Assembly: GCA_018062725.1 (NCBI GenBank)
Contig: JAGORP010000044.1
Coordinates: 1-15,511, forward strand
DNA: 15,511 bases
Direction: 5' to 3'
DNA from: Flavobacterium sp.
Lineage (GTDB): Bacteria > Bacteroidota > Bacteroidia > Flavobacteriales > Flavobacteriaceae
Shown here: piece after piece, positions 7,911-15,393 of the stretch
Layout of the letters: each line of letters begins with the position of its first letter
Position numbering within the stretch: position 1 is the first letter of the stretch
Made by a program: the position numbers and the translations under genes
Notes under the pieces: model-generated
What the model was told of the DNA's origin: nothing
Databases searched by the model: none
Seen by the model: only the letters and a program-made list of their open reading frames with translations

Positions 7911-8587
7911 TGAGTAATATTGTTTTAGAAACCAAAAAATTAACCAAGTATTTCAATGACCCTGTGCGTTTGCAGGTACTCAAAGAAATTAACTTGCAAG
8001 TTAATCATGGTGAATTTGTATCGATTGTTGGGAAATCGGGCTGTGGTAAATCGACTTTGTTGTATTTACTTTCTACAATGGATACCGATTATGAAGGTGA
8101 AATTTATATGGATGAGGAGCTTATTACTGGTAAAACCGACAAAGAATTAGCGCAACTTCGCAATGAACATATTGGTTTTGTTTTTCAATTTCATTATTTG
8201 TTAAATGAATTTAGTGTACTCAAAAACGTTATGCTTCCTGGATTGAAACTAGGCAAACTCACCGAAGAAGAAATTGAACACAATGCTATAGAATTCCTAC
8301 GTACACTTGACATGCATGAACATGCTTTGAAATCACCAAATCAACTTAGTGGTGGTCAAAAACAACGGGTTGCCATAGCTCGTGCTTTAATTAATAAACC
8401 ATTAATTATAATGGGTGATGAACCAACTGGAAACCTAGACAAACGTAACAGTGATATTGTTTTCGATATTTTTAATAAGCTTACGCAAGAACACAATCAA
8501 ACCTTGTTAATTGTAACTCACGACCCAGATTTTGCCAATCGCACAAATCGAATCATAACCATGGAAGACGGAAAAATACTGCGCTAA
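7910..8587 (+). CDS. ABC transporter ATP-binding protein, LolD/MacB-type
   Basis: A 225-aa nucleotide-binding subunit for the permease just upstream. All motifs are intact: Walker [10 protein letters not shown] (41-49), Q-loop Gln93 in FVFQFHYLL, signature LSGGQ (146-150) with [10 protein letters not shown], Walker [14 protein letters not shown] (165-177), and the switch His204 in IVTHDPD. The short length and the EPTGNLD wording place it with LolD, MacB and FtsE ATPases. These power mechanotransmission-type pumps rather than classical importers. Its start codon uses the last base of the permease stop. It ends in a 4-nt tail-to-tail overlap with the convergent DUF1905 gene, with no visible terminator between them. 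Confidence 0.95.
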   Translation: MSNIVLETKKLTKYFNDPVRLQVLKEINLQVNHGEFVSIVGKSGCGKSTLLYLLSTMDTDYEGEIYMDEELITGKTDKELAQLRNEHIGFVFQFHYLLNEFSVLKNVMLPGLKLGKLTEEEIEHNAIEFLRTLDMHEHALKSPNQLSGGQKQRVAIARALINKPLIIMGDEPTGNLDKRNSDIVFDIFNKLTQEHNQTLLIVTHDPDFANRTNRIITMEDGKILR

Positions 8588-8883
8588 ACAAAAATACTGA
8601 CGTCAATTACTTCCCCTTTTTGGAGTTTGCATTTCGTTCTAATTGCTGCTTTTATTGGCAATAAATAAGTGTTTTGCTTGGTGTCAAACCATATAGCTGT
8701 TTTCCACTCTTGTGAATCAATTTTTGCCGAAGCTTTTAACCGTCCCCAGCCTTCTTCCTGCCATTTCAGATTCTCACGAATTTCTTTAGAAAAGGCTAAC
8801 GGTAGGGATACAAAATACCAACCATTGGGTCCTTCATACTTCCATATTTTGGCAGAAAAATCGTATTGAATAGAATGAGACAT
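8584..8883 (-). CDS. DUF1905 domain protein
   Basis: A 99-aa protein covered almost completely by a DUF1905 domain: KIWKYEGPNGWYFVSLPLAFSKEI, then GRLKASAKIDSQEWKTAIWFD, then TYLLPIKAAIRTKCKLQKGEVIDVSI. The predicted fold is a small beta-barrel; no enzymatic function is known to me. In other bacteria this domain is often fused in front of an OmdA/YdeI domain. Here it stands alone, while a YdeI/OmdA-like gene lies at 2730-3350. Its stop TAG overlaps the ATPase stop. A 53-nt gap with a plausible promoter separates it from the pentapeptide gene upstream. Confidence 0.87.
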   Translation of the reverse strand: MSHSIQYDFSAKIWKYEGPNGWYFVSLPLAFSKEIRENLKWQEEGWGRLKASAKIDSQEWKTAIWFDTKQNTYLLPIKAAIRTKCKLQKGEVIDVSIFV

Positions 8884-8905
8884 TTTATTTTCAGAATTGT
8901 ATATT

Positions 8906-8935
8906 TAAATTTACAAAAACAAAAAATGTAACAAA
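8906..8935 (-). promoter_or_regulatory. Possible promoter of the DUF1905 gene
   Basis: On the minus strand TTTG (8935-8932) is followed after 18 nt by TAAATTTA (8913-8906), close to the Bacteroidota TTTG/TAnnTTTG layout. It ends 22 bases before the ATG. The -7 box has 7 of 8 matches. Confidence 0.4.
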
Positions 8936-8936
8936 T

Positions 8937-9506
8937 CTATTTTATCACAATATCGAATTGATCCAATAATCCTTTCACATTTTCGTTGGAAAAAATGGCT
9001 TTTTTGAGTTTGTTTTTTACCGGATTGATGGAGAAGTTTTCACTAGAGTAAAAGTCGGCTTTAGTCAAATTAGTATCCGAAAATACAGCTAAACGTAAGT
9101 TGCAATTGTCAAACAAAGCATCAGTCAAATCACTTTCCATAAAATCGACCGAAACCATACTGCAATTGGTAAACTGCATTCCTTTCAATTTTAATTTGTA
9201 AAACATGGCATAATCCAACAAACAATTGGTAAAATGGAATTCGTAAATGACTTGATCGGTCATGGCAAAATTAACACCTGTAAAATCGGAATCGATAAAC
9301 ATCACTTGGCGTAATCCTACGTGACCAATTTTAGCTTCTTTAAAATTACAATGGTTAAAAGTACAATCAACAAATATGGCACCCGTAAAATTGCATTCGG
9401 TAAAATCACAATGATTAAAGGTACAATTTTCGTATTCGTTATTGCAGAGTTGGTATTTTGAAAGGGTTATGTGTTCAAAGGTTTTATCGAAAATGAATTC
9501 ACTCAT
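8937..9506 (-). CDS. Pentapeptide-repeat protein
   Basis: A 189-aa protein that should fold as a right-handed quadrilateral beta-helix. Repeats of the A(D/N)LxF style run through most of it, for example CTFNHCDFTECNFTGAIF, then DFTGVNF, MQFTNCSMVSVDF and DLTDALFDNCNLRLAVF. The C-terminal GLLDQFDIVI resembles the end of Qnr/McbG-like proteins. Family members of this size include DNA gyrase protectors, but most have no known role and I do not assign one. It has about nine cysteines, mostly at repeat positions. An exact 20-residue offset duplication is visible at residues 28-35 and 48-55. It starts 4 nt after the hydrolase gene, so it is in the same operon. Confidence 0.9.
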   Translation of the reverse strand: MSEFIFDKTFEHITLSKYQLCNNEYENCTFNHCDFTECNFTGAIFVDCTFNHCNFKEAKIGHVGLRQVMFIDSDFTGVNFAMTDQVIYEFHFTNCLLDYAMFYKLKLKGMQFTNCSMVSVDFMESDLTDALFDNCNLRLAVFSDTNLTKADFYSSENFSINPVKNKLKKAIFSNENVKGLLDQFDIVIK

Positions 9507-9510
9507 CTTA

Positions 9511-10173
9511 TTATTTTGTTTCGTTTAGCCAATTTCTAAAATCGTAGAAATTTTGAGGAGCCACGCCGTGACCCACAGGATATTCTTTGTATACATTTGG
9601 TATTCCAAGACTGTCTAAAAGCGGTTTTGCTTTTCGCGCCCATTCAACTGGAACGACTTGATCAACATTACCATGAGATGCAAATAGTTGCAGATTTGAA
9701 AAGTCATTGGATTGGTAATTCGGAACGGCAATTTCTTCATTGAAATAACCACTCATGGCTACTACACGTTGCACTTTTTGTGGATAGGAAAGGGCAATGG
9801 CATAACTTAAGATGGAACCTTGACTAAAACCAACGAGCGTTACTTTATTGGCATCGATCGGGTAATTTAGAATTAACTCGTCTACAAATTGAATGATTAA
9901 ATCTCTTGACGAACGTGCTTGTTCTAAATTGGAAAATTTCTTTTCATCGGCATCAAAATTTATGGCATACCAAGCATAACTGCCGTACATCATGTCGTAT
10001 GGGGCACGTGCTGAAATTACATAATATTCGTCCGGTAATTCGGAAGCAAACGAAAACAAATCTTCTTCATTACTACCATAGCCGTGAAGCAATAGTATAA
10101 GCGGATTTTTTCCAGAATCGTCGGGATTTTGTATTTTAGGTTCACGAACTAAGTGATAAAGGGAAAGACTCAT
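9511..10173 (-). CDS. Alpha/beta hydrolase, phospholipase/carboxylesterase family
   Basis: A 220-aa cytoplasmic serine hydrolase of the carboxylesterase/acyl-protein-thioesterase-like group. The oxyanion-hole segment is LLLHGYGSNEEDLFSFA (28-44). The nucleophile is Ser117 in GFSQG, the acid is Asp171 in HGNVDQVVP, and the base is His202 in PVGHGVAP. No signal peptide is seen. Length and motif spacing are typical. The natural substrate cannot be told from the sequence; small acyl esters are likely. It sits between the DUF4870 gene (3-nt gap) and the pentapeptide gene (4-nt gap). Confidence 0.92.
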   Translation of the reverse strand: MSLSLYHLVREPKIQNPDDSGKNPLILLLHGYGSNEEDLFSFASELPDEYYVISARAPYDMMYGSYAWYAINFDADEKKFSNLEQARSSRDLIIQFVDELILNYPIDANKVTLVGFSQGSILSYAIALSYPQKVQRVVAMSGYFNEEIAVPNYQSNDFSNLQLFASHGNVDQVVPVEWARKAKPLLDSLGIPNVYKEYPVGHGVAPQNFYDFRNWLNETK

Positions 10174-10176
10174 AGT

Positions 10177-10500
10177 TTATAGGCTTTTAAAAATTTTTTG
10201 ATACCATTCTCCCACTAAAGGTACTAGCTTGTATTCGCCTTGTACAGCACCAATAAAACCGAAAATCCATAAAATAAAAATAAAAGTCCAATAGGCAGAC
10301 GAAATCATCCAACTATCAAAATAGCCAATAAAATAGCCCAGTGCGAAATAGGTTAAGTTGATTCCTAAAGCTTGGCGAATGTGAAAAGAAGCAAATTCAT
10401 TTTTCTTTTCATTATTCATAAAAATGGCAATTACTGTACCAATGATAGTTACATAACTGATTATTGCGGCTTGTTTGCCTTCTTCTATAGAGTTGTTCAT
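10177..10500 (-). CDS. DUF4870-type small membrane protein
   Basis: A 107-aa integral membrane protein with three likely helices at about residues 12-29, 45-61 and 68-88. The conserved FASFHIRQALGINL (residues 36-49) is the hallmark of DUF4870/Tic20-like small membrane proteins. The function is unknown. It begins 10 nt after the dihydroorotase-like gene and ends 3 nt before the hydrolase, so it belongs to the same transcription unit. Confidence 0.85.
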   Translation of the reverse strand: MNNSIEEGKQAAIISYVTIIGTVIAIFMNNEKKNEFASFHIRQALGINLTYFALGYFIGYFDSWMISSAYWTFIFILWIFGFIGAVQGEYKLVPLVGEWYQKIFKSL

Positions 10501-10510
10501 CGCTTTTTGT

Positions 10511-11764
10511 TTAAGATAATATTAATTGATCGTTATTGTAAATTCCGTAGACTTTTCCTTTAGTGGTTTGGCCAAATAATGCCGAATTTTTAGATTTGGA
10601 AAGTACATTTTTTTCTTCAAAAGTTGCTGTACCTTCAGTTGTAAATAAAGTGAGGTTGGCTTTTTGACCTTCTTTTATTTCTAAAGATTTTATTCCGAAA
10701 ACCTTTCTTCCGGCAGTTAATTTTTCTACAATAATTTCTGTTGGAAGTATGGTTTGCAAAGTACCAAAAGCGCTTTCTAATCCGATGGTACCGTTTTTAG
10801 CCAAATCAAATTCCAACTTTTTATGTTCAATATCAATCGGATTATGATCTGAAGTAATACAATCGATAGTACCGTCTAAAACGCTGTTTATCAGTGCTTT
10901 TCTGTCTGTTTCCGTGCGAAGTGGTGGCGCAACGCGATAATTGGCATCAAAACGGTTCAGGACTTCATCTGTGAGTAGCAAATGATGCACCGCAACACTA
11001 CAAGTTACTTGTAATCCTTTGGCTTTTGCTTCCCGAATCAGATCTGCTGATTTCGCCGTAGAGAGGGTAGGGATGTGGAGTTTTCCACCCGTATATTCTA
11101 AGATAAAAAGATTTCTAGCAATAATCAATTCTTCTGCTAAAGCTGGAATTCCTTTCAATCCCAATTGGGTAGAAATAATGCCTTCGTTTACAATTCCTTT
11201 ACCTTTAATAGTATTATCTTGTGAAAAAGCGATTACTTTTCCATCAAAATCTTGGGTGTATTGTAAGGCTATTTTAAGCAAATTGGCATTGTCTAGGTTT
11301 TTGTTGTAATCACCAAAAGCAATGGCTCCCGCGTTTTTCATATCAAAAAGCTCTGCCAAATCTACCCCTTCGCTTTTTTGGGTTAGTGCACCGATTGGAA
11401 ATAAATCGGTCGCATTATGTTGGGCTCTTTGCTTGACAAAATGAATTTGCGATTGGTTATCTATAATTGGATTAGAGTTAGGCTGTAGCGCAATTCCTGT
11501 AAACCCTGATTTTGCAGCTGCATGCAAGCCGTTGGTAATGGTTTCACGTTCTTCATATCCCGGTTCTCCTAAAGAAACACTAGTGTCAAACCAACCTGAT
11601 GATACGTGTAAATTATCCAAGTCAATTTCTTGTACATCGCCTGAAGAGGTAAGATTTGTTCCAATTTTTTCAATCGTACCGTCGGTAATTTTTAGATCGA
11701 CAATCTGATTGTGAAAAGGATTGTTGCTTTCAATGATTCTGGCATTTCGGATAATTATACTCAT
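10511..11764 (-). CDS. Dihydroorotase-like protein, probably non-catalytic (PyrC')
   Basis: A 417-aa protein with the overall amidohydrolase layout of type I dihydroorotase: an N-terminal small beta domain, then GWFDTSVSLGEPGYEERET at the place of the D-x-H-x-H-x-R-E-P-G motif. The two metal histidines are Ser62 and Ser64, and the substrate-binding Arg is Gly66. The HAED motif is FSQD (Phe180), and the HIcHVST motif is HIPTLST (Thr233). VHHLLL, PPLRT and the SDH Asp306 remain. The fold is therefore recognisable but much of the metal site is gone. Non-catalytic PyrC' proteins are known to act as structural partners of aspartate carbamoyltransferase (for example in Pseudomonas). That role here is inferred. 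The ATG overlaps the vWA gene stop by 4 nt (ATGA). Confidence 0.88.
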   Translation of the reverse strand: MSIIIRNARIIESNNPFHNQIVDLKITDGTIEKIGTNLTSSGDVQEIDLDNLHVSSGWFDTSVSLGEPGYEERETITNGLHAAAKSGFTGIALQPNSNPIIDNQSQIHFVKQRAQHNATDLFPIGALTQKSEGVDLAELFDMKNAGAIAFGDYNKNLDNANLLKIALQYTQDFDGKVIAFSQDNTIKGKGIVNEGIISTQLGLKGIPALAEELIIARNLFILEYTGGKLHIPTLSTAKSADLIREAKAKGLQVTCSVAVHHLLLTDEVLNRFDANYRVAPPLRTETDRKALINSVLDGTIDCITSDHNPIDIEHKKLEFDLAKNGTIGLESAFGTLQTILPTEIIVEKLTAGRKVFGIKSLEIKEGQKANLTLFTTEGTATFEEKNVLSKSKNSALFGQTTKGKVYGIYNNDQLILS

Positions 11765-13701
11765 TTTATGAATTTTTGAATAAGAATTTCAAGGAATAAA
11801 AAGATTAGCGTAAAAATAAGAAACCATTTCCATATTTGATTATCGGTACGCTCTATTGTAATGGTGTCGAAAAATGATTCTAAACTGTCTATTTGATTGA
11901 TTTGGTCAATACTTTCACTGCTTGGTGGCGTTAGCATACTTTCTTCACGGTCATAGTTAAAACTAATAGTTCCAACCGATTTTTGGTGCTGCATAATTTC
12001 ATAATTTCCTGCTTTCTTTGGATTATCTGCACAAGAAATTTTGACTTTATCATCCATGATTTGTTGTATCGGAATAAATTCTTCGGTATTATTTTTAATT
12101 GAAATTACCTCATCTTTAGATAAAATAGCAGGAACTAATATGGAATTACTATTGCCAATGGTTTCATATTTTACGCCATTTTTGTCATTCATACTTCCCA
12201 TTTTGTAAAAAGTCGGAACAATCAGCGGTGCGTTTTGAAAATTGGAATTCTCTTTATTTATAGGTGCTGAAAAAATAAAAACGGCTCCCGAATTTTTATA
12301 AATACTATTCAAGAAACCTGTTTGGTCTTCAAATGTAATGGCTTGTGAAACGGATGATTTTACTCCGAAGCTTTGCTTGACTGACGGATATTGAAAGTTG
12401 GTGACTTTCTTTTCAAAAACATTAGCGAATAAAGGATTCGAAAAATTGATTTTGGTGATTTTCTTATCTTGATTTTGAAGAGTTACAAATTGAAAGTTCC
12501 CAAAATTAGCTAGAAAACGATTCATGTTTTGAATGTCGTTTTTGGCAGAAGGGATAAAAACTAGATTACCACCTTTTTCGATGAATTTCTTCAAATTGGT
12601 ATGCATCGCCAGTGGAATATTGTCTAATTCATTCAAAACAATCGCATCTTGATTGAGAATTTTACTATAATCGAGTCCATTTATCGTTACATTTTGATAA
12701 TTGAAATCGGGTTGGGTATATATTTTAGATAAAAACCTGCTTTTTTCGGGTTCTCCAATGCTCAATACGTTTAGAACCTTTGGTTTCGAAATAGAAAAAT
12801 AAAACGTATTGTCAAATGGTAAACTATTGTCATTTAAAGAGATATGACCGTTAAATTTCTCTTTCGGAATAGTGAAATTTATTGTTTGTTTGCGTTTGTC
12901 GAGTTTTAAGATGGCTTTGGCAATTAGGTTCTCCTTATTAAACATCGAAACCGGAATTGATTTTTCTCCAGAAGCTTCGGGATCATAGTTGGAAGAAATG
13001 TTTGCACCAATTTCATAAAAATTATCTAAGGTTTGCGCTATAAAAACACTGTCAATGGCAATGTTTTCCAGTTTTTCGGCTTCTGGAATGACAAAATAGG
13101 TTTTAGTGTTTTCGGATAGTTTTTCGAGTGATTGCGTTTGTAAACCTATAGCATCGGTGATAATAACGATATCTTTTTGGTTGTTGCTGTTGTGCGATTT
13201 GACTTTAGTTAGCGCATTGTCTAACGAAAACGGGAGTGCACTATACGATAAATTTTGTAATTCTTTTTGAATGTTTTTTATCGAAGTATTCCAAAAATCC
13301 TCACTATTGGTTACCACAGATAGTTGTAAATTTTCGGGTGTTTTTTCAAGTAACTCTTGAACGGTACGTTTTAGTAATTCGCCTTTTTGTCCTTTGGCTT
13401 GCATGCTAAAGGAATTGTCTAAAATAACATACAATTCGTTGTTTTTACTTTTACTGTCTTTGGCCGCGAAAAACGGCTGTGCAAAGGCTACTATTAAAGC
13501 TGTTAGCAATAATAATCGAGTGGCCAGTAATAAATATTTTTTGATTTTTGAACTTTTTCGGGTTTGAATGGAAAGTTCCTTAAGCAATTTTACATTGGTA
13601 AAATATTCAATTTTAAATTTTCGAAGTTGAAATAAATGCACCAAAATTGGTATCACCAGTAAGAAAAGGAAATACAGAATTTCAGGATGTTTGAATTGCA
13701 T
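11761..13701 (-). CDS. BatA-domain / von Willebrand A membrane protein
   Basis: A 646-aa inner-membrane protein. The N-terminus is the aerotolerance-regulator (BatA-type) module: TM1 at about 8-24 (ILYFLFLLVIPILVHLF), a basic cytoplasmic loop, and TM2 at about 56-74. It is followed by a von Willebrand A domain with MIDAS DNSFS (Asp95, Ser97, Ser99) and Asp183 in VIITDAIG. The middle (about 305-390) resembles a class I glutamine-amidotransferase-like fold: KPKVLNVLSIGEP, DAIVLNEL and IEKGGNLVFIPS. A single C-terminal helix (about 626-642) closes the protein. Such proteins are widespread in Bacteroidota; the molecular role is unknown. It is the first gene of the run leading to the dihydroorotase homologue, with translational coupling. 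Confidence 0.9.
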   Translation of the reverse strand: MQFKHPEILYFLFLLVIPILVHLFQLRKFKIEYFTNVKLLKELSIQTRKSSKIKKYLLLATRLLLLTALIVAFAQPFFAAKDSKSKNNELYVILDNSFSMQAKGQKGELLKRTVQELLEKTPENLQLSVVTNSEDFWNTSIKNIQKELQNLSYSALPFSLDNALTKVKSHNSNNQKDIVIITDAIGLQTQSLEKLSENTKTYFVIPEAEKLENIAIDSVFIAQTLDNFYEIGANISSNYDPEASGEKSIPVSMFNKENLIAKAILKLDKRKQTINFTIPKEKFNGHISLNDNSLPFDNTFYFSISKPKVLNVLSIGEPEKSRFLSKIYTQPDFNYQNVTINGLDYSKILNQDAIVLNELDNIPLAMHTNLKKFIEKGGNLVFIPSAKNDIQNMNRFLANFGNFQFVTLQNQDKKITKINFSNPLFANVFEKKVTNFQYPSVKQSFGVKSSVSQAITFEDQTGFLNSIYKNSGAVFIFSAPINKENSNFQNAPLIVPTFYKMGSMNDKNGVKYETIGNSNSILVPAILSKDEVISIKNNTEEFIPIQQIMDDKVKISCADNPKKAGNYEIMQHQKSVGTISFNYDREESMLTPPSSESIDQINQIDSLESFFDTITIERTDNQIWKWFLIFTLIFLFLEILIQKFIK

Positions 13702-13717
13702 TTTTTAAAAGGTTTGT

Positions 13718-13725
13718 CAAAAATA
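13718..13725 (-). promoter_or_regulatory. -7 promoter box of the vWA/PyrC' operon
   Basis: On the minus strand this reads TATTTTTG, an exact TAnnTTTG match 16 bases before the ATG of the vWA gene. No good -33 TTG is seen. Confidence 0.5.
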
Positions 13726-13759
13726 CTATTTTAAGTTTAATGTTTAAAAGATTAGGAGT

Positions 13760-14269
13760 TTAATTTCGTCTCTTGTTCTTAAAAAACTCTTTATTGGCAA
13801 TATATATAGATTTGGTTACTTCACAAAAAACAGTATTGCCCGATTTATTGGTAATGTAGGTAACTTTTGGATGCTCGATTTCGTTGTTTTCTTTTACTTT
13901 TTGGATAATATCTTCAATTTCTTCAGCGGTAAACTCGAAAGAGGCGTACATGGCTTCACGGGCCGGACGTTTGAACTTTATCTGCGCACTTTTGTCCCAG
14001 ACGATATAATCTTCTTTTAAAATATACATCAATTGAATCATAGGAATCGGATCAACAGCTGCAAACAAACTTCCTCCAAAAATAGATCCGACATAGTTTC
14101 TGTTTTTATAACTCAACGGAATTCTAATTTTGACCGTATGTAAATCATCAGAAACCGAAATAATTCGCGCTGTACTTCTTCGATACATTGGAGAAAGATT
14201 AAAACCTACCTTAAACATTGTAGATTCTTTCATGAATTTTCGGGCTATTTTCGATAATTGTTGGTACAT
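13760..14269 (-). CDS. DUF4442 hotdog-fold protein (thioesterase-like)
   Basis: A 169-aa protein matching DUF4442, a hotdog-fold family related to acyl-CoA thioesterases. The central helix region is NYVGSIFGGSLFAAVDP (about 58-74), with Asp73 where related thioesterases have a catalytic acid. KSAQIKFKRPARE then marks the next strand, and the CEVTKSIYI end forms the last. Thioester hydrolysis is plausible from the fold but is not shown for this family. The start is the only ATG ahead of the domain. An exact -7 box precedes it and no gene is close-coupled, so it is probably monocistronic. The 58 bases after it contain no clear terminator. Confidence 0.85.
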   Translation of the reverse strand: MYQQLSKIARKFMKESTMFKVGFNLSPMYRRSTARIISVSDDLHTVKIRIPLSYKNRNYVGSIFGGSLFAAVDPIPMIQLMYILKEDYIVWDKSAQIKFKRPAREAMYASFEFTAEEIEDIIQKVKENNEIEHPKVTYITNKSGNTVFCEVTKSIYIANKEFFKNKRRN

Positions 14270-14288
14270 ATTCTTAAAACTGTTTTTT

Positions 14289-14296
14289 CAAAGATA
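14289..14296 (-). promoter_or_regulatory. -7 promoter box of the DUF4442 gene
   Basis: On the minus strand this reads TATCTTTG, an exact TAnnTTTG match, 19 bases before the ATG and directly next to the U-tract of the upstream gene's terminator. Terminator and new promoter are therefore packed back to back. Confidence 0.5.
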
Positions 14297-14299
14297 AAA

Positions 14300-14327
14300 A
14301 AAATCCCCAAGTATACTTGAGGATTTT
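14300..14327 (-). terminator. Intrinsic terminator of the nucleoid-associated protein gene
   Basis: On the minus strand the stem has outer arms AAAATCC and GGATTTT and inner palindrome CAAGTATACTTG, with one A/C mismatch. It is followed by a run of T residues (14304-14297). It starts 6 bases after the TAA. Confidence 0.88.
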
Positions 14328-14333
14328 GTTGTA

Positions 14334-15392
14334 TTATGATTTCTGTTCTTTATTGAAATAGACTAAGTAATAATACATTTGTTTTTCTTCGTCCCAGCCT
14401 TTCTCTACATATTTTTCTGCACTTTCCGGGTTAATGAAATCCAATTTGATTTGAATATTGGTATCCAATTCGATTACGTTTTTCATCTTACGACGCGCAT
14501 CAGTCACAGCAGCATTGGCAATAGGGAAGGTGGTTAAGTCTTCAATGCTGTATTTTTCACCTTTGTCTACTTTGTAGTTTTTAAATTCTGAAATTAAATC
14601 CGGATTGTCAATTACTTCATTCAAAAATAACGATTCTTCAAAGTTGTCATTCTTCGCAAAGTGATTCACCGCACGATTCATAAACATTACTTCTTCTTTT
14701 TTATCTTCGGCTGGTAATACAACATCTTTGGCGAAATCTTGACAAAACTTCAAGTATTTTTTCGTCATGAAATTCTCATCTTGAAACGCATCTACGCTTA
14801 AGAAATGCTCTAACCAATAACGAGCATCATAACGATTGCTATCTACAGTTAGAATTTTATAGCCTTCTTCTTTTTTGTAGTTGAAAATCAAACATCCTTT
14901 GTCTAAACGTTGTAAGTTGATTCCTTGTTGTAAAATCATTTCCAATTGGGTTTCCTTTTCTTCAAACTGAAGGAAATCGGATTTGATTTCACTTTTGAAG
15001 ATTCCAATAGCATCACACGGTTTGTTATCGATAGAAACATTCGTCAAATAGGCGACATACACTTCTCCGTTTTTGATGTGCGGATGGTTGGATTGCTCAA
15101 ATAAATGTTGCGTAATTTTTTTGGAAAGATCATGTACATTGCTCGGATTGTTAAAAATCTCGGTAGCTAAGTTGTACATTTCGTTGTATTCTAAATCGAC
15201 ATCGTGCGCAAACTGAAAGTAATTCTCTTCTTTATCTCTAAAGGGTTTAAAGAAAAATTCTTTCAATAAAGGCATGATCTCATCGTTTAAACCATAGGAT
15301 TGTTCCGACAAGAAAATAGCTTCGTTACGACTTTTGTTTCCTACTCGGTGAATAGAAAGGTTATCGATGTGGGTATTAAATAGATTTATCAT
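14334..15392 (-). CDS. Nucleoid-associated protein, NdpA/YejK family
   Basis: A 352-aa cytoplasmic protein of the 37-kDa nucleoid-associated family. It starts MINLFNTHIDNLSIHRVGNKS, the usual N-terminus of Bacteroidota members. The central region has YVAYLTNVSIDNKPCDAIGIFKSE (about 113-136). The C-terminal part, with IANAAVTDARRKMKNVIELDTNIQIKL, is also characteristic. E. coli YejK is found in spermidine nucleoids; the biochemical function is unresolved and the family's presence in Bacteroidota does not add to it. Length fits. The ATG lies one base from an unusual 8-bp repeat array, leaving no room for a promoter at the normal distance. Transcription must start inside or before the upstream gene's end. 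Confidence 0.9.
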   Translation of the reverse strand: MINLFNTHIDNLSIHRVGNKSRNEAIFLSEQSYGLNDEIMPLLKEFFFKPFRDKEENYFQFAHDVDLEYNEMYNLATEIFNNPSNVHDLSKKITQHLFEQSNHPHIKNGEVYVAYLTNVSIDNKPCDAIGIFKSEIKSDFLQFEEKETQLEMILQQGINLQRLDKGCLIFNYKKEEGYKILTVDSNRYDARYWLEHFLSVDAFQDENFMTKKYLKFCQDFAKDVVLPAEDKKEEVMFMNRAVNHFAKNDNFEESLFLNEVIDNPDLISEFKNYKVDKGEKYSIEDLTTFPIANAAVTDARRKMKNVIELDTNIQIKLDFINPESAEKYVEKGWDEEKQMYYYLVYFNKEQKS

Positions 15393-15393
15393 A

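Noticed and set aside
7956..8150. A cysteine-rich 64-codon frame inside the ATPase gene
   Set aside because: Overlaps Walker A coding sequence in another frame and reads like frame-shifted ATPase; no independent signal.
11019..11309. A 96-codon + strand frame inside the dihydroorotase-like gene
   Set aside because: Fully contained in a clear gene on the other strand, no promoter box, no domain; taken as a shadow.
10511..11764. Calling the dihydroorotase homologue a pseudogene
   Set aside because: The frame is full length, with no internal stop or frameshift, and is translationally coupled; residue losses are confined to the metal site, which fits a maintained non-catalytic protein better than decay.
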